From: Pseudomonas fluorescens
Lineage (GTDB): Bacteria; Pseudomonadota; Gammaproteobacteria; Pseudomonadales; Pseudomonadaceae
DNA: 64,000 bases
Direction of reading: 5' to 3'
Assembly: GCF_000730425.1 (NCBI RefSeq)
Contig: NZ_CP008896.1
Location: 3,906,001-3,970,000 of the forward strand
Shown here in pieces: positions 28,819 through 37,723 of the stretch; position 1 is the first letter of the stretch, and every line of letters starts with the position of its first letter. A program made the position numbers and the translations under genes. A model generated the notes under the pieces. That model saw only the letters and a program-made list of their open reading frames with translations. It was not told the DNA's origin and searched no databases.

Positions 28819-29550
28819 ATGAGTGACAAGGATAAACAGCCGTTGGCTGCGTCGGCTTCAGCCTCTCACGAGGCGGAGTCCGCCGATGCAGCGCTGCAGC
28901 ACATCGTTGATGGCTTTTTGCATTTCCATAACGAGGTCTTTCCCCAGCAGGAAGAACTCTTCAAGAAACTCGCCACGGCCCAGAGCCCACGGGCGATGTT
29001 TATTACCTGTGCTGACTCCCGCATTGTTCCCGAACTGATCACCCAAAGCTCCCCTGGCGACCTGTTCGTCACCCGTAACGTGGGTAACGTCGTGCCGCCT
29101 TATGGGCAGATGAACGGCGGCGTGTCCACGGCCATCGAGTACGCGGTGCTGGCCCTGGGCGTGCAACACATCATCGTCTGCGGCCACTCCGATTGTGGCG
29201 CGATGCGGGCCGTGCTCAACCCCCAGAGCCTGGAAAAAATGCCCACGGTCAAAGCCTGGCTGCGCCACGCCGAGGTTGCCAAGACCATGGTCCAGGACAA
29301 CTGTGACTGCGCCAATGAAGGCGAAAGCATGCAGGTGCTGACCGAAGAAAACGTCATCGCCCAGTTGCAACACTTGCGCACCCACCCTTCTGTGGCTTCG
29401 CGCATGGCCAACGGTCATTTGTTTATCCATGGCTGGATCTACAACATCGAGACCAGCGAGATCAAAGCCTACGATGCAGACCAGGCCACGTTCCTGCCGT
29501 TGAACGGTTCCGGCCCGATCCCTTCGGCGACGCCCAAAGCGCGCTTCTAA
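28819..29550 (+). CDS. Beta-class carbonic anhydrase
   Basis: Zinc enzyme interconverting CO2 and bicarbonate in the cytosol. The 243-residue protein has all zinc ligands and the Asp-Arg dyad: Cys64-Asp66-Arg68 ('ITCADSRIVPE'), His123 and Cys126 ('CGHSDCGAMRA'). A ~25-residue Ser/Ala-rich leader precedes the domain and is not needed for the fold. The next gene, 85 bases on in the same direction, is a SulP transporter. The pairing suggests coupled bicarbonate supply. Confidence 0.95.
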   Translation: MSDKDKQPLAASASASHEAESADAALQHIVDGFLHFHNEVFPQQEELFKKLATAQSPRAMFITCADSRIVPELITQSSPGDLFVTRNVGNVVPPYGQMNGGVSTAIEYAVLALGVQHIIVCGHSDCGAMRAVLNPQSLEKMPTVKAWLRHAEVAKTMVQDNCDCANEGESMQVLTEENVIAQLQHLRTHPSVASRMANGHLFIHGWIYNIETSEIKAYDADQATFLPLNGSGPIPSATPKARF

Positions 29551-29635
29551 AACAATCCCCTGCCGGGTAATGCGATGGCTGCCATGGATGCAGCCAGGCC
29601 TTGCCACGCCCGGCGAATGCCTCGGGAGAGTCATC

Positions 29636-31195
29636 ATGCGTGCAGCTCAATTAAAAACAGTGCTGCCACGGGAGCTGTTGGCTTCGGTGGTGGTGTTTCT
29701 GGTGGCCCTGCCCCTGTGCATGGGCATTGCCATTGCCTCCGGTATGCCACCGGCCAAGGGGCTGATCACCGGGATCATCGGTGGCCTGGTGGTGGGCTGG
29801 CTGGCCGGCTCGCCCCTGCAAGTCAGTGGCCCGGCGGCCGGCCTGGCGGTGTTGGTGTTCGAGTTGGTGCGCCAGCACGGCATGCTGATGCTCGGGCCGA
29901 TCCTGCTGTTGGCGGGCTTTCTGCAACTGGTGGCCGGGCGCATGCGCCTGGGTTGCTGGTTCCGGGTGACGGCGCCAGCGGTGGTCTACGGCATGCTGGC
30001 GGGGATCGGGGTGTTGATTGTCCTGTCGCAAGTGCATGTGATGCTCGATGGGGCGCCCAAACCCTCTGGGTTGGATAACCTTGCCGGCTTCCCTGGCGCA
30101 GTGGCCCAGGCCATTCCCGGTCTGGGGGGTGGGCTCGGTTGGCAAGCCGGGCTGCTGGGCCTGTCGACGATGCTGGTGATGTGGCTGTGGGACCGGTTTC
30201 GTCCGCAAAAGCTGCGTTTTGTGCCGGGCGCATTGCTCGGCGTGGGCTTGGCGACCGTGACCAGCCTGGCGCTGGCCCTGCAGGTCAAGCGCGTGGAGGT
30301 GCCGGAAAACCTGGCCGATGCCATTGATTGGCTACGCCCCAGCGACCTGTTGAACCTGGCCGATCCCAACCTGTTGATTGCAGCCTTCGCGGTAGCCTTT
30401 ATTGCCAGTGCCGAAACGTTGCTCTCGGCGGCGGCTGTGGACCGTATGCACAACGGCCAGCGCTCGGACTTCGACAAGGAGTTGTCCGCTCAAGGCGTAG
30501 GCAACATGCTGTGTGGCCTGGTGGGTGCGTTGCCCATGACCGGGGTGATCGTGCGCAGCTCGGCCAACGTCCAGGCGGGTGCGACCACACGTTTGTCGGC
30601 GATGTTCCACGGCCTTTGGCTGCTGGCCTTCGTGTTGCTGCTGTCGAGCGTGCTGCAAAGCATTCCGGTGGCGAGCCTGGCGGGTGTGCTGGTGTACACC
30701 GGGATCAAGTTGGTAGACCTCAAGGCCTTCCGAGGCTTGGCCCGCTATGGCCGGATGCCGATGTTCACCTACGCCGCCACGGCCCTGGCGATCATCCTCA
30801 CCGACTTGCTGACGGGCGTGTTGGTGGGCTTTGGCCTGACGCTGGCGAAACTGGCGTGGAAGGCTTCACGTTTGAAAGTCAGCCTGATCGACCTGCCCCA
30901 GGACGGTGAGATGGAGTTGCGGCTGATTGGCGCGGCGACCTTTCTCAAGGTGCCCGCACTGACCCAGGTGCTGGCGACCGTGCCGGCGGGGACCACGGTG
31001 CACGTGCCGCTCAATAACCTGAGCTACGTGGATCACTCGTGCCTGGAATTGCTGGAGGAATGGGGGCGGGCCAATGCGGCCAAGGGCTCCAAGCTGGTGA
31101 TTGAGGCGCGGGGGTTGAAACGCCGGCTGGAAGGGCGGGTACGTACCACGACCCGGATGGGTTCCGCCCCTCGGTTGGCTGACGAAACCGGTTAA
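29636..31195 (+). CDS. SulP-family transporter, probable bicarbonate carrier
   Basis: A 519-residue SulP protein lacking the typical 'IPQS' start but with 'LASVVVFLVALPLCMGIAIA', 'VSGPAAGLAVLVFELV' and about 11 membrane segments. A shortened STAS-like domain follows from about residue 430 ('TVHVPLNNLSYVDHSCLELLEEW'). The ATG at 29636 follows 'GGGAGAG'; the frame is open upstream but lacks a start context. Being paired with a beta carbonic anhydrase, it fits the bicarbonate-type SulP branch. The substrate is inferred from context only. Confidence 0.85.
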   Translation: MRAAQLKTVLPRELLASVVVFLVALPLCMGIAIASGMPPAKGLITGIIGGLVVGWLAGSPLQVSGPAAGLAVLVFELVRQHGMLMLGPILLLAGFLQLVAGRMRLGCWFRVTAPAVVYGMLAGIGVLIVLSQVHVMLDGAPKPSGLDNLAGFPGAVAQAIPGLGGGLGWQAGLLGLSTMLVMWLWDRFRPQKLRFVPGALLGVGLATVTSLALALQVKRVEVPENLADAIDWLRPSDLLNLADPNLLIAAFAVAFIASAETLLSAAAVDRMHNGQRSDFDKELSAQGVGNMLCGLVGALPMTGVIVRSSANVQAGATTRLSAMFHGLWLLAFVLLLSSVLQSIPVASLAGVLVYTGIKLVDLKAFRGLARYGRMPMFTYAATALAIILTDLLTGVLVGFGLTLAKLAWKASRLKVSLIDLPQDGEMELRLIGAATFLKVPALTQVLATVPAGTTVHVPLNNLSYVDHSCLELLEEWGRANAAKGSKLVIEARGLKRRLEGRVRTTTRMGSAPRLADETG

Positions 31196-31200
31196 AAAAA

Positions 31201-31244
31201 TGTGGGAGCGGGCTTGTGTGGGAGTGGGCAAGCCCGCTCCCACA
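31201..31244. repeat. Nested REP sequence
   Basis: 'TGTGGGAGCGGGCTTG' is followed directly by a second 'TGTGGGAGTGGGC' and then 'AAGCCCGCTCCCACA'. It looks like one REP inserted in, or duplicated over, another. It follows the SulP stop codon and separates it from a convergent gene. Confidence 0.8.
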
Positions 31245-31285
31245 CCGGTCCCTTCCCACATTTGTGCTGTGTCAGGCTGGAAAAC

Positions 31286-31933
31286 TCAGGCCGGCTGATC
31301 CAGCTCCAACTCCACACCCAACTGGCGCGACAGGCACGGCCAGCGCTTCCACGCGGCTTCCGTTGCAGGGCTCTTGAGCTGCTCGCGGTAGGCCTCGACG
31401 GACTCCAGGGCGAAGCTCTCTTCATTGAGCATTTCATCCACCGCCAGGTGTACGGCTTCGTCTAACTGATTGGCGAAATCTTCGCCGATCAGTTGGTGGG
31501 CAATCACGTTGGCAACGGTGGTGTCCGCCGGAATCAAGGGTTGGCCGAAATGTTTGATATACAGATCGTTGACTTCTTCCACCAGTCGGTGAGCCAGGTA
31601 GGCCTCGTCCAGCAGGCCGTTGAGGCCTTCATGGGCGGCCAGGATGGCGGGTGGCTGGAGAAAGAAATGCTCGGCGATTTTCAGCACCGGCTTGATCTGG
31701 CTTTCAATCCCGGCTTCCCGGGCCACGTCGTTGGCAGCGTCCAGCAGGTCCGGGACCTGATCGATGTAGGCCGTGACGAAACGAGTCATCACGGCATTAC
31801 GATCACCCTCGGCCAGGGAAATGGCCGAATGCAGGTGCGGTAACTGTGCGTCCAGCTGTTTAGCCAATTGGCCGGTGGATGCTTCGTGTTGATGGGCACG
31901 GGAAATCTGCTCGCGCAATGCGGCGGTGTTCAT
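31286..31933 (-). CDS. Conserved hypothetical protein (PA0104-like position)
   Basis: A 215-residue soluble, helix-rich, acidic protein (MNTAALREQISRAHQHEAST...). It has no signal peptide, membrane segment or motif that I recognise. It lies where P. aeruginosa has a conserved unknown between the SulP gene and coxB. Reverse strand, with a good 'TGGAGCTTTC' ribosome site. The function is unknown. Confidence 0.8.
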   Translation of the reverse strand: MNTAALREQISRAHQHEASTGQLAKQLDAQLPHLHSAISLAEGDRNAVMTRFVTAYIDQVPDLLDAANDVAREAGIESQIKPVLKIAEHFFLQPPAILAAHEGLNGLLDEAYLAHRLVEEVNDLYIKHFGQPLIPADTTVANVIAHQLIGEDFANQLDEAVHLAVDEMLNEESFALESVEAYREQLKSPATEAAWKRWPCLSRQLGVELELDQPA

Positions 31934-32301
31934 GAAAGCTCCAGAGAATACGGGCGTAGGAAAGGGGATTGCATAAGGTAGCTCGTTTATACGAGCCCCT
32001 AAGACGCATTTGTCATAATTATTTCATGGTTATGCGCCGCTGTTATATCGAAATGCCATCGTTCGTCGGATAGGCCTTGAATATGCCGGCCGGCCAGCGC
32101 CATTCGTCTCTTTTTACTGATTTGTCCCCACACATTGCGGGGTCGCAGTCGCTGTCTATACTCGGGTTTGTACGCAATTAGCTGATGACGCCCAACTGCA
32201 TTAGGCAGGCAAGGCTTGGCGGATGTAAGCAGTTTGGAAGCCGCCCCCTTGGCCGCAGGTGCAAACCGGCGGGATAACAAGAACGATAAGGGGAACCCGC
32301 A
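31934..32301. other. 368-base gap before the aa3 oxidase operon
   Basis: Divergent control region between the unknown gene and coxB. It contains a small dyad CCCC-acacattg-CGGGG near 32127 and the candidate promoter listed separately. It ends with 'AACGATAAGGGGAACCC' just before coxB. No gene is evident; a reverse open frame here has no family features. Confidence 0.5.
32156..32162 (+). promoter_or_regulatory. Candidate -10 of the aa3 oxidase operon (sigma-S-like)
   Basis: CTATACT is a good extended RpoS-type -10 sequence, 140 bases before coxB. The aa3 operon of P. aeruginosa is expressed in stationary phase under RpoS, which is the only independent support. Confidence 0.3.
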
Positions 32302-33429
32302 ATGACGCGACATCCACATGTTTGGATGGGCTTACTCTTGTGGTCAGTATTCAGCCAGGCGCAAGCCGCCTGGACGGTGAATATGGCACCAGGGGCCACT
32401 GAAGTCAGTCACGCCGTGTTCGACCTGCACATGACCATCTTCTGGATCTGTGTGGTGATCGGCATCATCGTGTTTGGCGCCATGTTCTGGTCGATGATTG
32501 TGCATCGGCGCTCCACAGGCCAGGTGGCGGCCAAGTTCCATGAAAGTACGACGGTCGAGATTCTCTGGACCGTAGTGCCCTTGCTGATCCTCGTCGCCAT
32601 GGCCATCCCGGCGACCAAGACCCTGATCAACATCTACGACAGCAGTGAGTCGGATATCGATATCCAGGTCACCGGCTATCAGTGGAAGTGGCACTACAAG
32701 TACCTGGGCCAGGACGTCGAGTTCTTCAGCAACCTGGCCACTCCCGCCGAACAGATCCACAACCAGGTCACCAAGAGCGAACACTACCTGCTGGAAGTCG
32801 ATCAGCCGCTGGTGCTGCCGGTGGGCGCCAAGGTGCGCTTTCTGGTGACCGCCGCCGACGTGATTCACTCCTGGTGGGTGCCGGCGTTTGCGGTCAAGCG
32901 TGATGCCATCCCCGGCTTCGTCAATGAGGCCTGGACCCGGGTCGAGAAGCCCGGCATCTACCGTGGGCAGTGCGCAGAATTGTGCGGCAAGGACCACGGT
33001 TTCATGCCCATTGTGGTCGAGGTCAAGTCCAAGGCCGACTACGAAACCTGGCTGGGCGAGCGCAAGGAGGAGGCGGCCAAGCTCAAAGAGCTGACGTCCA
33101 AGGAGTGGACGCTCGAAGAGCTGGTGGCCCGTGGTGACAAGGTCTACCACACCACCTGCGTGGCCTGTCACCAGGCCGAAGGTCAGGGCCTGCCGCCGAT
33201 GTTCCCGGCGCTCAAGGGCTCGAAAATCGCCACCGGGCCTGCGGCAGACCACCTGAGCATCGTCTACCACGGCAAGCCCGGTACAGCGATGGCGGCCTTC
33301 GGCAAGCAACTGTCTGAAGTCGATATTGCGGCGGTCGTAACCTACGAGCGCAACGCCTGGGGCAACAACAAAGGCGACATGGTCACGCCTAAAGACGTGC
33401 TGGCCATCAAACAGGCGGAAAGCAAATGA
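32302..33429 (+). CDS. coxB: Cytochrome c oxidase (aa3) subunit II with fused cytochrome c domain
   Basis: Receives electrons from cytochrome c through CuA. The 375-residue protein has a signal/leader segment, two membrane helices, and the CuA site with Cys224 and Cys228 ('GQCAELCGKDHGFMP'). A C-terminal cytochrome c domain carries CVACH at 286-290. The fused heme domain makes it a caa3-type subunit II. It is first in the coxB-coxA-ctaG-coxC-surf1-ctaA-cyoE-sco cluster. Confidence 0.97.
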   Translation: MTRHPHVWMGLLLWSVFSQAQAAWTVNMAPGATEVSHAVFDLHMTIFWICVVIGIIVFGAMFWSMIVHRRSTGQVAAKFHESTTVEILWTVVPLLILVAMAIPATKTLINIYDSSESDIDIQVTGYQWKWHYKYLGQDVEFFSNLATPAEQIHNQVTKSEHYLLEVDQPLVLPVGAKVRFLVTAADVIHSWWVPAFAVKRDAIPGFVNEAWTRVEKPGIYRGQCAELCGKDHGFMPIVVEVKSKADYETWLGERKEEAAKLKELTSKEWTLEELVARGDKVYHTTCVACHQAEGQGLPPMFPALKGSKIATGPAADHLSIVYHGKPGTAMAAFGKQLSEVDIAAVVTYERNAWGNNKGDMVTPKDVLAIKQAESK

Positions 33430-33487
33430 ACCTCTTCATTGCGTATGCCCTGAACCGCCCCGCCCATCCGCTTGCAGGAGAACGGCC

Positions 33488-35077
33488 ATGAGCACTGTGA
33501 TCGATGACCACGGTCATGCCGCTGACCACGCCCACGGTCCCGCCAAGGGGCTGATGCGCTGGGTGCTGACCACCAACCACAAAGATATCGGGACCATGTA
33601 CCTGTGGTTCAGCTTCGCCATGTTCTTGTTGGGTGGTTCGTTCGCCATGGTGATCCGTGCCGAACTATTCCAGCCAGGCCTGCAGATCGTCGAGCCTGCG
33701 TTCTTCAACCAGATGACCACCATGCATGGCCTGATCATGGTGTTTGGCGCGGTGATGCCGGCGTTTGTCGGGCTGGCCAACTGGATGATCCCGCTGATGA
33801 TCGGCGCGCCGGACATGGCCCTGCCTCGCATGAACAACTTCAGCTTCTGGTTGCTGCCAGCGGCGTTCCTGCTGCTGGTTTCGACCTTGTTCACCCCGGG
33901 CGGCGGGCCGAATTTCGGCTGGACCTTCTACGCCCCGCTCTCCACGACCTATGCGCCGGAAAGCGTGACGTTCTTTATCTTCGCCATCCACTTGATGGGT
34001 ATCAGCTCGATCATGGGGGCGATCAACGTGGTCGCCACCATCCTCAACCTGCGCGCACCGGGCATGACCCTGATGAAGATGCCGCTGTTCGTCTGGACCT
34101 GGCTGATCACGGCTTTCCTGTTGATCGCGGTGATGCCGGTGCTGGCCGGTTGCGTGACCATGATGCTGATGGATATTCACTTCGGCACCAGCTTCTTCAG
34201 CGCTGCTGGCGGCGGTGATCCGGTGTTGTTCCAGCATGTGTTCTGGTTCTTCGGCCATCCTGAGGTGTACATCATGATCCTGCCGGCGTTTGGTGCCGTC
34301 AGCTCGATCATCCCGACCTTTTCGCGCAAGCCGCTGTTTGGCTACACCTCCATGGTCTACGCCACGGCGAGTATCGCGTTCCTGTCGTTTATCGTGTGGG
34401 CGCACCACATGTTCGTGGTCGGTATTCCGTTGGTGGGCGAGTTGTTCTTCATGTACGCCACCCTGCTGATCGCCGTGCCCACAGGGGTCAAGGTGTTCAA
34501 CTGGGTCAGCACCATGTGGCAAGGTTCACTGACGTTCGAGACGCCCATGCTGTTTGCCGTGGCTTTTGTGATCCTGTTCACCATCGGTGGCTTTTCCGGG
34601 CTGATGCTGGCCATCGCCCCGGCGGACTTCCAGTACCACGACACTTATTTTGTGGTGGCGCATTTCCATTACGTACTGGTGCCTGGTGCGATTTTCGGGA
34701 TCTTCGCCTCGGCCTACTACTGGCTGCCGAAGTGGACCGGCCATATGTACGACGAAACCCTGGGCAAGCTGCACTTCTGGCTCTCGTTCGTGGGGATGAA
34801 CATGGCGTTCTTTCCCATGCACTTCGTGGGGCTGGCCGGTATGCCACGGCGGGTGCCGGACTACAACCTGCAGTTCGCCGACTTCAACATGGTGTCGTCG
34901 ATTGGCGCCTTTATGTTCGGCGCCACGCAGATTTTCTTCCTGTTTATCGTGATCAAGTGCATCCGTGGCGGTAAGCCGGCGCCGGCCAAGCCGTGGGATG
35001 GCGCCGAAGGGCTGGAGTGGAGCATTCCTTCACCTGCGCCCTACCACACCTTCACCACGCCGCCGGAGGTCAAATGA
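33488..35077 (+). CDS. coxA: Cytochrome c oxidase (aa3) subunit I
   Basis: Catalytic subunit with heme a and the heme a3-CuB centre. The 529-residue, 12-helix protein has the CuB/cross-linked region 'FWFFGHPEVYIMILPAFG', 'WAHHMFVVG' and the heme ligand histidines in 'TMHGLIMVFGAVMPAF' and 'YFVVAHFHYVLVPGAIF'. It proton-pumps to reduce O2 to water. The stop overlaps an ATG (ATGA) that now opens only a short frame into a REP element. Confidence 0.98.
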   Translation: MSTVIDDHGHAADHAHGPAKGLMRWVLTTNHKDIGTMYLWFSFAMFLLGGSFAMVIRAELFQPGLQIVEPAFFNQMTTMHGLIMVFGAVMPAFVGLANWMIPLMIGAPDMALPRMNNFSFWLLPAAFLLLVSTLFTPGGGPNFGWTFYAPLSTTYAPESVTFFIFAIHLMGISSIMGAINVVATILNLRAPGMTLMKMPLFVWTWLITAFLLIAVMPVLAGCVTMMLMDIHFGTSFFSAAGGGDPVLFQHVFWFFGHPEVYIMILPAFGAVSSIIPTFSRKPLFGYTSMVYATASIAFLSFIVWAHHMFVVGIPLVGELFFMYATLLIAVPTGVKVFNWVSTMWQGSLTFETPMLFAVAFVILFTIGGFSGLMLAIAPADFQYHDTYFVVAHFHYVLVPGAIFGIFASAYYWLPKWTGHMYDETLGKLHFWLSFVGMNMAFFPMHFVGLAGMPRRVPDYNLQFADFNMVSSIGAFMFGATQIFFLFIVIKCIRGGKPAPAKPWDGAEGLEWSIPSPAPYHTFTTPPEVK

Positions 35078-35106
35078 GCCCGGTTCTAAAAGCACCGCTG
35101 CCTCCT

Positions 35107-35190
35107 TGTGGGAGCGGGCTTGCCCGCGATGGCGGCCTCAAAATCTGCCGCGAACCTGAGGGCCTCATCGCTGACAAGCCAGCGCCTACA
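35107..35190. repeat. REP element inserted between coxA and ctaG
   Basis: 'TGTGGGAGCGGGCTTGCCCG' starts the element, and it ends in the more diverged 'GACAAGCCAGCGCCTACAGG'. The arms come from two REP variants. It lies within a transcription unit, in a 138-base gap where related operons usually have tight coupling. Confidence 0.75.
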
Positions 35191-35215
35191 GGAAATCGCG
35201 AGACGGGGGTGGGTG

Positions 35216-35767
35216 ATGGCTGATTCCGTACCCCTCAAGCGCCTGGTCACGCGCCTGTTGATCCTGGTCCTGGCGATGTTTGCCTTCGGCTTTGCCCTGG
35301 TGCCGATCTACGACGTGATGTGCAAGGCCTTCGGCATCAACGGCAAGACCGCCGGGCAGTACGAAGGCTCGCAGGTGGTGGATCCGTCGCGCCAGGTAAG
35401 GGTGCAGTTTCTGTCGACCAATGCCATCGATATGGTCTGGGAATTCCACTCCAAGGCCGACGAAATTGTGGTCAACCCCGGGGCGGTCAACGAGATGGTG
35501 TTCGTCGCCTTCAACCCCAGCGACAAGCCGATGACCGCCCAGGCTATCCCGAGCATTTCCCCGGCCGAAGCGGCGATGTATTTCCACAAGACCGAGTGTT
35601 TTTGCTTCACCCAGCAAGTGCTGCAACCGGGGGAACGCATTGAGATGCCAGTGCGCTTCATTGTCGATCGCGACATGCCCAAGGATGTGAAGCATTTGAC
35701 CCTGGCGTACACGCTGTTCGATATCACTGCGCGCCAACCGCCCGTGGCTGTCCATACCGGCGGCTAG
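35216..35767 (+). CDS. ctaG: Cytochrome c oxidase assembly protein CtaG/Cox11
   Basis: Copper chaperone that delivers CuB to subunit I. The 183-residue protein has one N-terminal membrane anchor ('LILVLAMFAFGFALVPIYD') and the copper-binding 'KTECFCFTQQVLQPGE' motif (Cys-Phe-Cys), followed by an immunoglobulin-like domain. The ATG at 35216 has a 'GGGGGTGGGTG' ribosome site of its own. This fits with the loss of coupling to coxA through the REP element. Confidence 0.95.
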   Translation: MADSVPLKRLVTRLLILVLAMFAFGFALVPIYDVMCKAFGINGKTAGQYEGSQVVDPSRQVRVQFLSTNAIDMVWEFHSKADEIVVNPGAVNEMVFVAFNPSDKPMTAQAIPSISPAEAAMYFHKTECFCFTQQVLQPGERIEMPVRFIVDRDMPKDVKHLTLAYTLFDITARQPPVAVHTGG

Positions 35768-35801
35768 GCGTGCCTGCGGGCTCGATTAGGAGAACGGATA
35801 C

Positions 35802-36689
35802 ATGTCGATTCATGATACGTACTACGTACCGGCGCAAAGCAAATGGCCAATAATTGCCACGTTTGGGCTGTTGATCACCGTGTATGGCCTGGGTGTGTGG
35901 TTCAACGATCTCAAGGCGGCACGCCCGGAATCCCACGGCCCGCTGATCTTTTTCGTCGGCAGCCTGTTGCTGGCCTACATGATGTTTGGCTGGTTTGGCG
36001 CGGTGATCAAGGAAAGTCGCGCCGGGTTGTACAGCGCACAGATGGACCGCTCGTTCCGCTGGGGCATGACGTGGTTCATCTTTTCCGAGGTGATGTTTTT
36101 TATCGCGTTCTTTGGTGCGCTGTTTTATGTGCGGCATATGTCGGCGCCGTGGCTGGCCGGTGAAGGCTCCAAGGGCATTGCCCATATGCTGTGGCCCAAT
36201 TTCGAGTTCGCCTGGCCGCTGCTCAACAACCCGGACCCCAAGCTGTTCCCTGCGCCGGAAGGCACCATCAGCCCGTGGGGCTTGCCGTTGGTCAACACCC
36301 TCTTGCTGGTGAGTTCCAGTGTGACCATCACCATCGCCCACCACGCCTTGCGCAAGGGCCATCGCGGCGCGCTGAAAATCTGGCTGGCGATCACCGTGTT
36401 GCTGGGGCTGGCGTTCCTGGGGTTCCAGGCCGAGGAATACATCCACGCCTACAAAGAGCTGGGCCTGACGCTGGGGTCTGGGGTGTATGGCGCGACCTTC
36501 TTCATGCTGACTGGCTTTCACGGCGCCCACGTGACTATCGGCACGATCATTTTGTTCGTGATGCTGATGCGCATCCTCAAGGGGCATTTCAATGCCGAGC
36601 ATCAGTTCGGTTTCGAAGCGGCCAGTTGGTATTGGCACTTTGTGGATGTGGTGTGGATCGGTTTGTTTTTCTTCGTCTACGTGCTGTAG
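35802..36689 (+). CDS. coxC: Cytochrome c oxidase (aa3) subunit III
   Basis: A 295-residue, seven-helix subunit that stabilises the catalytic core. Signature parts are 'WPIIATFGLLITVYGLGVWF', 'FFIAFFGALFYVRHM', 'FQAEEYIHAYKELGLTLGSG', 'TGFHGAHVTIGTIILFVMLM' and the terminal 'ASWYWHFVDVVWIGLFFFVY'. Ribosome site 'AGGAGAACGG'. It is followed by a small reverse gene. Confidence 0.97.
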   Translation: MSIHDTYYVPAQSKWPIIATFGLLITVYGLGVWFNDLKAARPESHGPLIFFVGSLLLAYMMFGWFGAVIKESRAGLYSAQMDRSFRWGMTWFIFSEVMFFIAFFGALFYVRHMSAPWLAGEGSKGIAHMLWPNFEFAWPLLNNPDPKLFPAPEGTISPWGLPLVNTLLLVSSSVTITIAHHALRKGHRGALKIWLAITVLLGLAFLGFQAEEYIHAYKELGLTLGSGVYGATFFMLTGFHGAHVTIGTIILFVMLMRILKGHFNAEHQFGFEAASWYWHFVDVVWIGLFFFVYVL

Positions 36690-36693
36690 CGAC

Positions 36694-36897
36694 TTACCAG
36701 GGGGCGTGGGATACCAGTTGGCCGCTGAAGAACCCCCAGGTGATCAGCGCCAGGGTGATCACGGCCAGCACCACGCGCACGGTCAAGGCGGTGACGAGGC
36801 GGTTGGAGTGGCCCTCGTCCTTGACCAGAAAGAACAAGCCACTGAACAGGCTCACAACGGTAGCGATCAGCATCAGGGCAATGGTGGCTTTGAGCAT
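36694..36897 (-). CDS. Twin-transmembrane small protein (DUF2909)
   Basis: A 67-residue protein with two hydrophobic helices ('IALMLIATVVSLFSGLFFLV' and 'VVLAVITLALITWGFFSGQL') joined by a charged loop, the DUF2909 pattern. It lies inside the oxidase cluster but on the opposite strand, as in other pseudomonads. The ATG at 36897 follows 'GGAGCC'. A role in oxidase biogenesis is plausible but unproven. Confidence 0.88.
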   Translation of the reverse strand: MLKATIALMLIATVVSLFSGLFFLVKDEGHSNRLVTALTVRVVLAVITLALITWGFFSGQLVSHAPW

Positions 36898-36982
36898 GGT
36901 CAGGCTCCAGGGCTCTTTTTTTTGAGGGGCGGGCAATGAGATTCAGTATAGCCAGCGCAGCATCGACCTTCGCGGTAACGCC

Positions 36983-37723
36983 ATGAAGCGCTTTCGCCCC
37001 GGGATTGCACCGACCCTGGTGGTGCTGGTGCTGCTACCGCTGATGGTGCTCCTGGGTTTTTGGCAATTGTCCCGCGGCCAGGAAAAACAGGCGCTGCTCC
37101 AGAATTACGCCGAGCGCCGGGCGGCGGCGCCTATCAGCGTTGAGCAACTGGGCGCGATGGCTGACCCAGCCTTTCGCCGGGTGCAGTTGCGCGGGCAGTT
37201 CGACGCCACACACAGCGTGCTGCTGGATAACCGCATGCGCGACGGCAAGGCCGGTGTCGAGTTGCTGCAACCCTTTCATGACCAGGCCAGCGGCCAATGG
37301 CTGTTGCTCAATCGCGGCTGGCTGGCGTGGCCGGATCGGCGCACGCCGCCGGCCTTCACGACGCCTGATCAGCTTTTGAATATCAACGCCTGGGTGTATG
37401 TCGCGCCGGGCGAGACGTTCCAACTGCATGCCGACCCGGCAGCCGCGCAATGGCCGCGTTTATTGACGGCGTTGCACCCGCAGGCGCTGTGGGCCGAACT
37501 GGAGCGCCGCGGGTTTGCCTTCGAGCTGCGGGCCGAAGCGGGCCCGGCAACCTATGAGACCCAGTGGCCGGTGGTCGCCATGGGCCCGGAAAAACACTTG
37601 GGGTATGCCGTGCAGTGGTTCGCCATGGCGCTGGCGCTGCTGGGCCTTTACCTCTACCTCGGCTGGCACAACGCAAGGGAGAAGCACCATGGGAGCGGCC
37701 ATGAATCCACTCAACATGTCTGA
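36983..37723 (+). CDS. SURF1-family oxidase assembly protein
   Basis: Assembly factor for heme a insertion into subunit I. The 246-residue protein has an N-terminal membrane helix ('VVLVLLPLMVLLGFWQLSRG'), the conserved 'FRRVQLRGQFD...LLDNR' and 'LLNRGWLAWP' blocks, and a second helix near the end ('GYAVQWFAMALALLGLYLYL'). Its 3' end overlaps the start of the next gene by 23 bases. Confidence 0.93.
   Translation: MKRFRPGIAPTLVVLVLLPLMVLLGFWQLSRGQEKQALLQNYAERRAAAPISVEQLGAMADPAFRRVQLRGQFDATHSVLLDNRMRDGKAGVELLQPFHDQASGQWLLLNRGWLAWPDRRTPPAFTTPDQLLNINAWVYVAPGETFQLHADPAAAQWPRLLTALHPQALWAELERRGFAFELRAEAGPATYETQWPVVAMGPEKHLGYAVQWFAMALALLGLYLYLGWHNAREKHHGSGHESTQHV

Noticed and set aside
31999..32319. 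A 106-codon reverse frame in the gap before coxB
   Set aside because: No ribosome site or recognisable domain, and it overlaps the probable coxB promoter and start.
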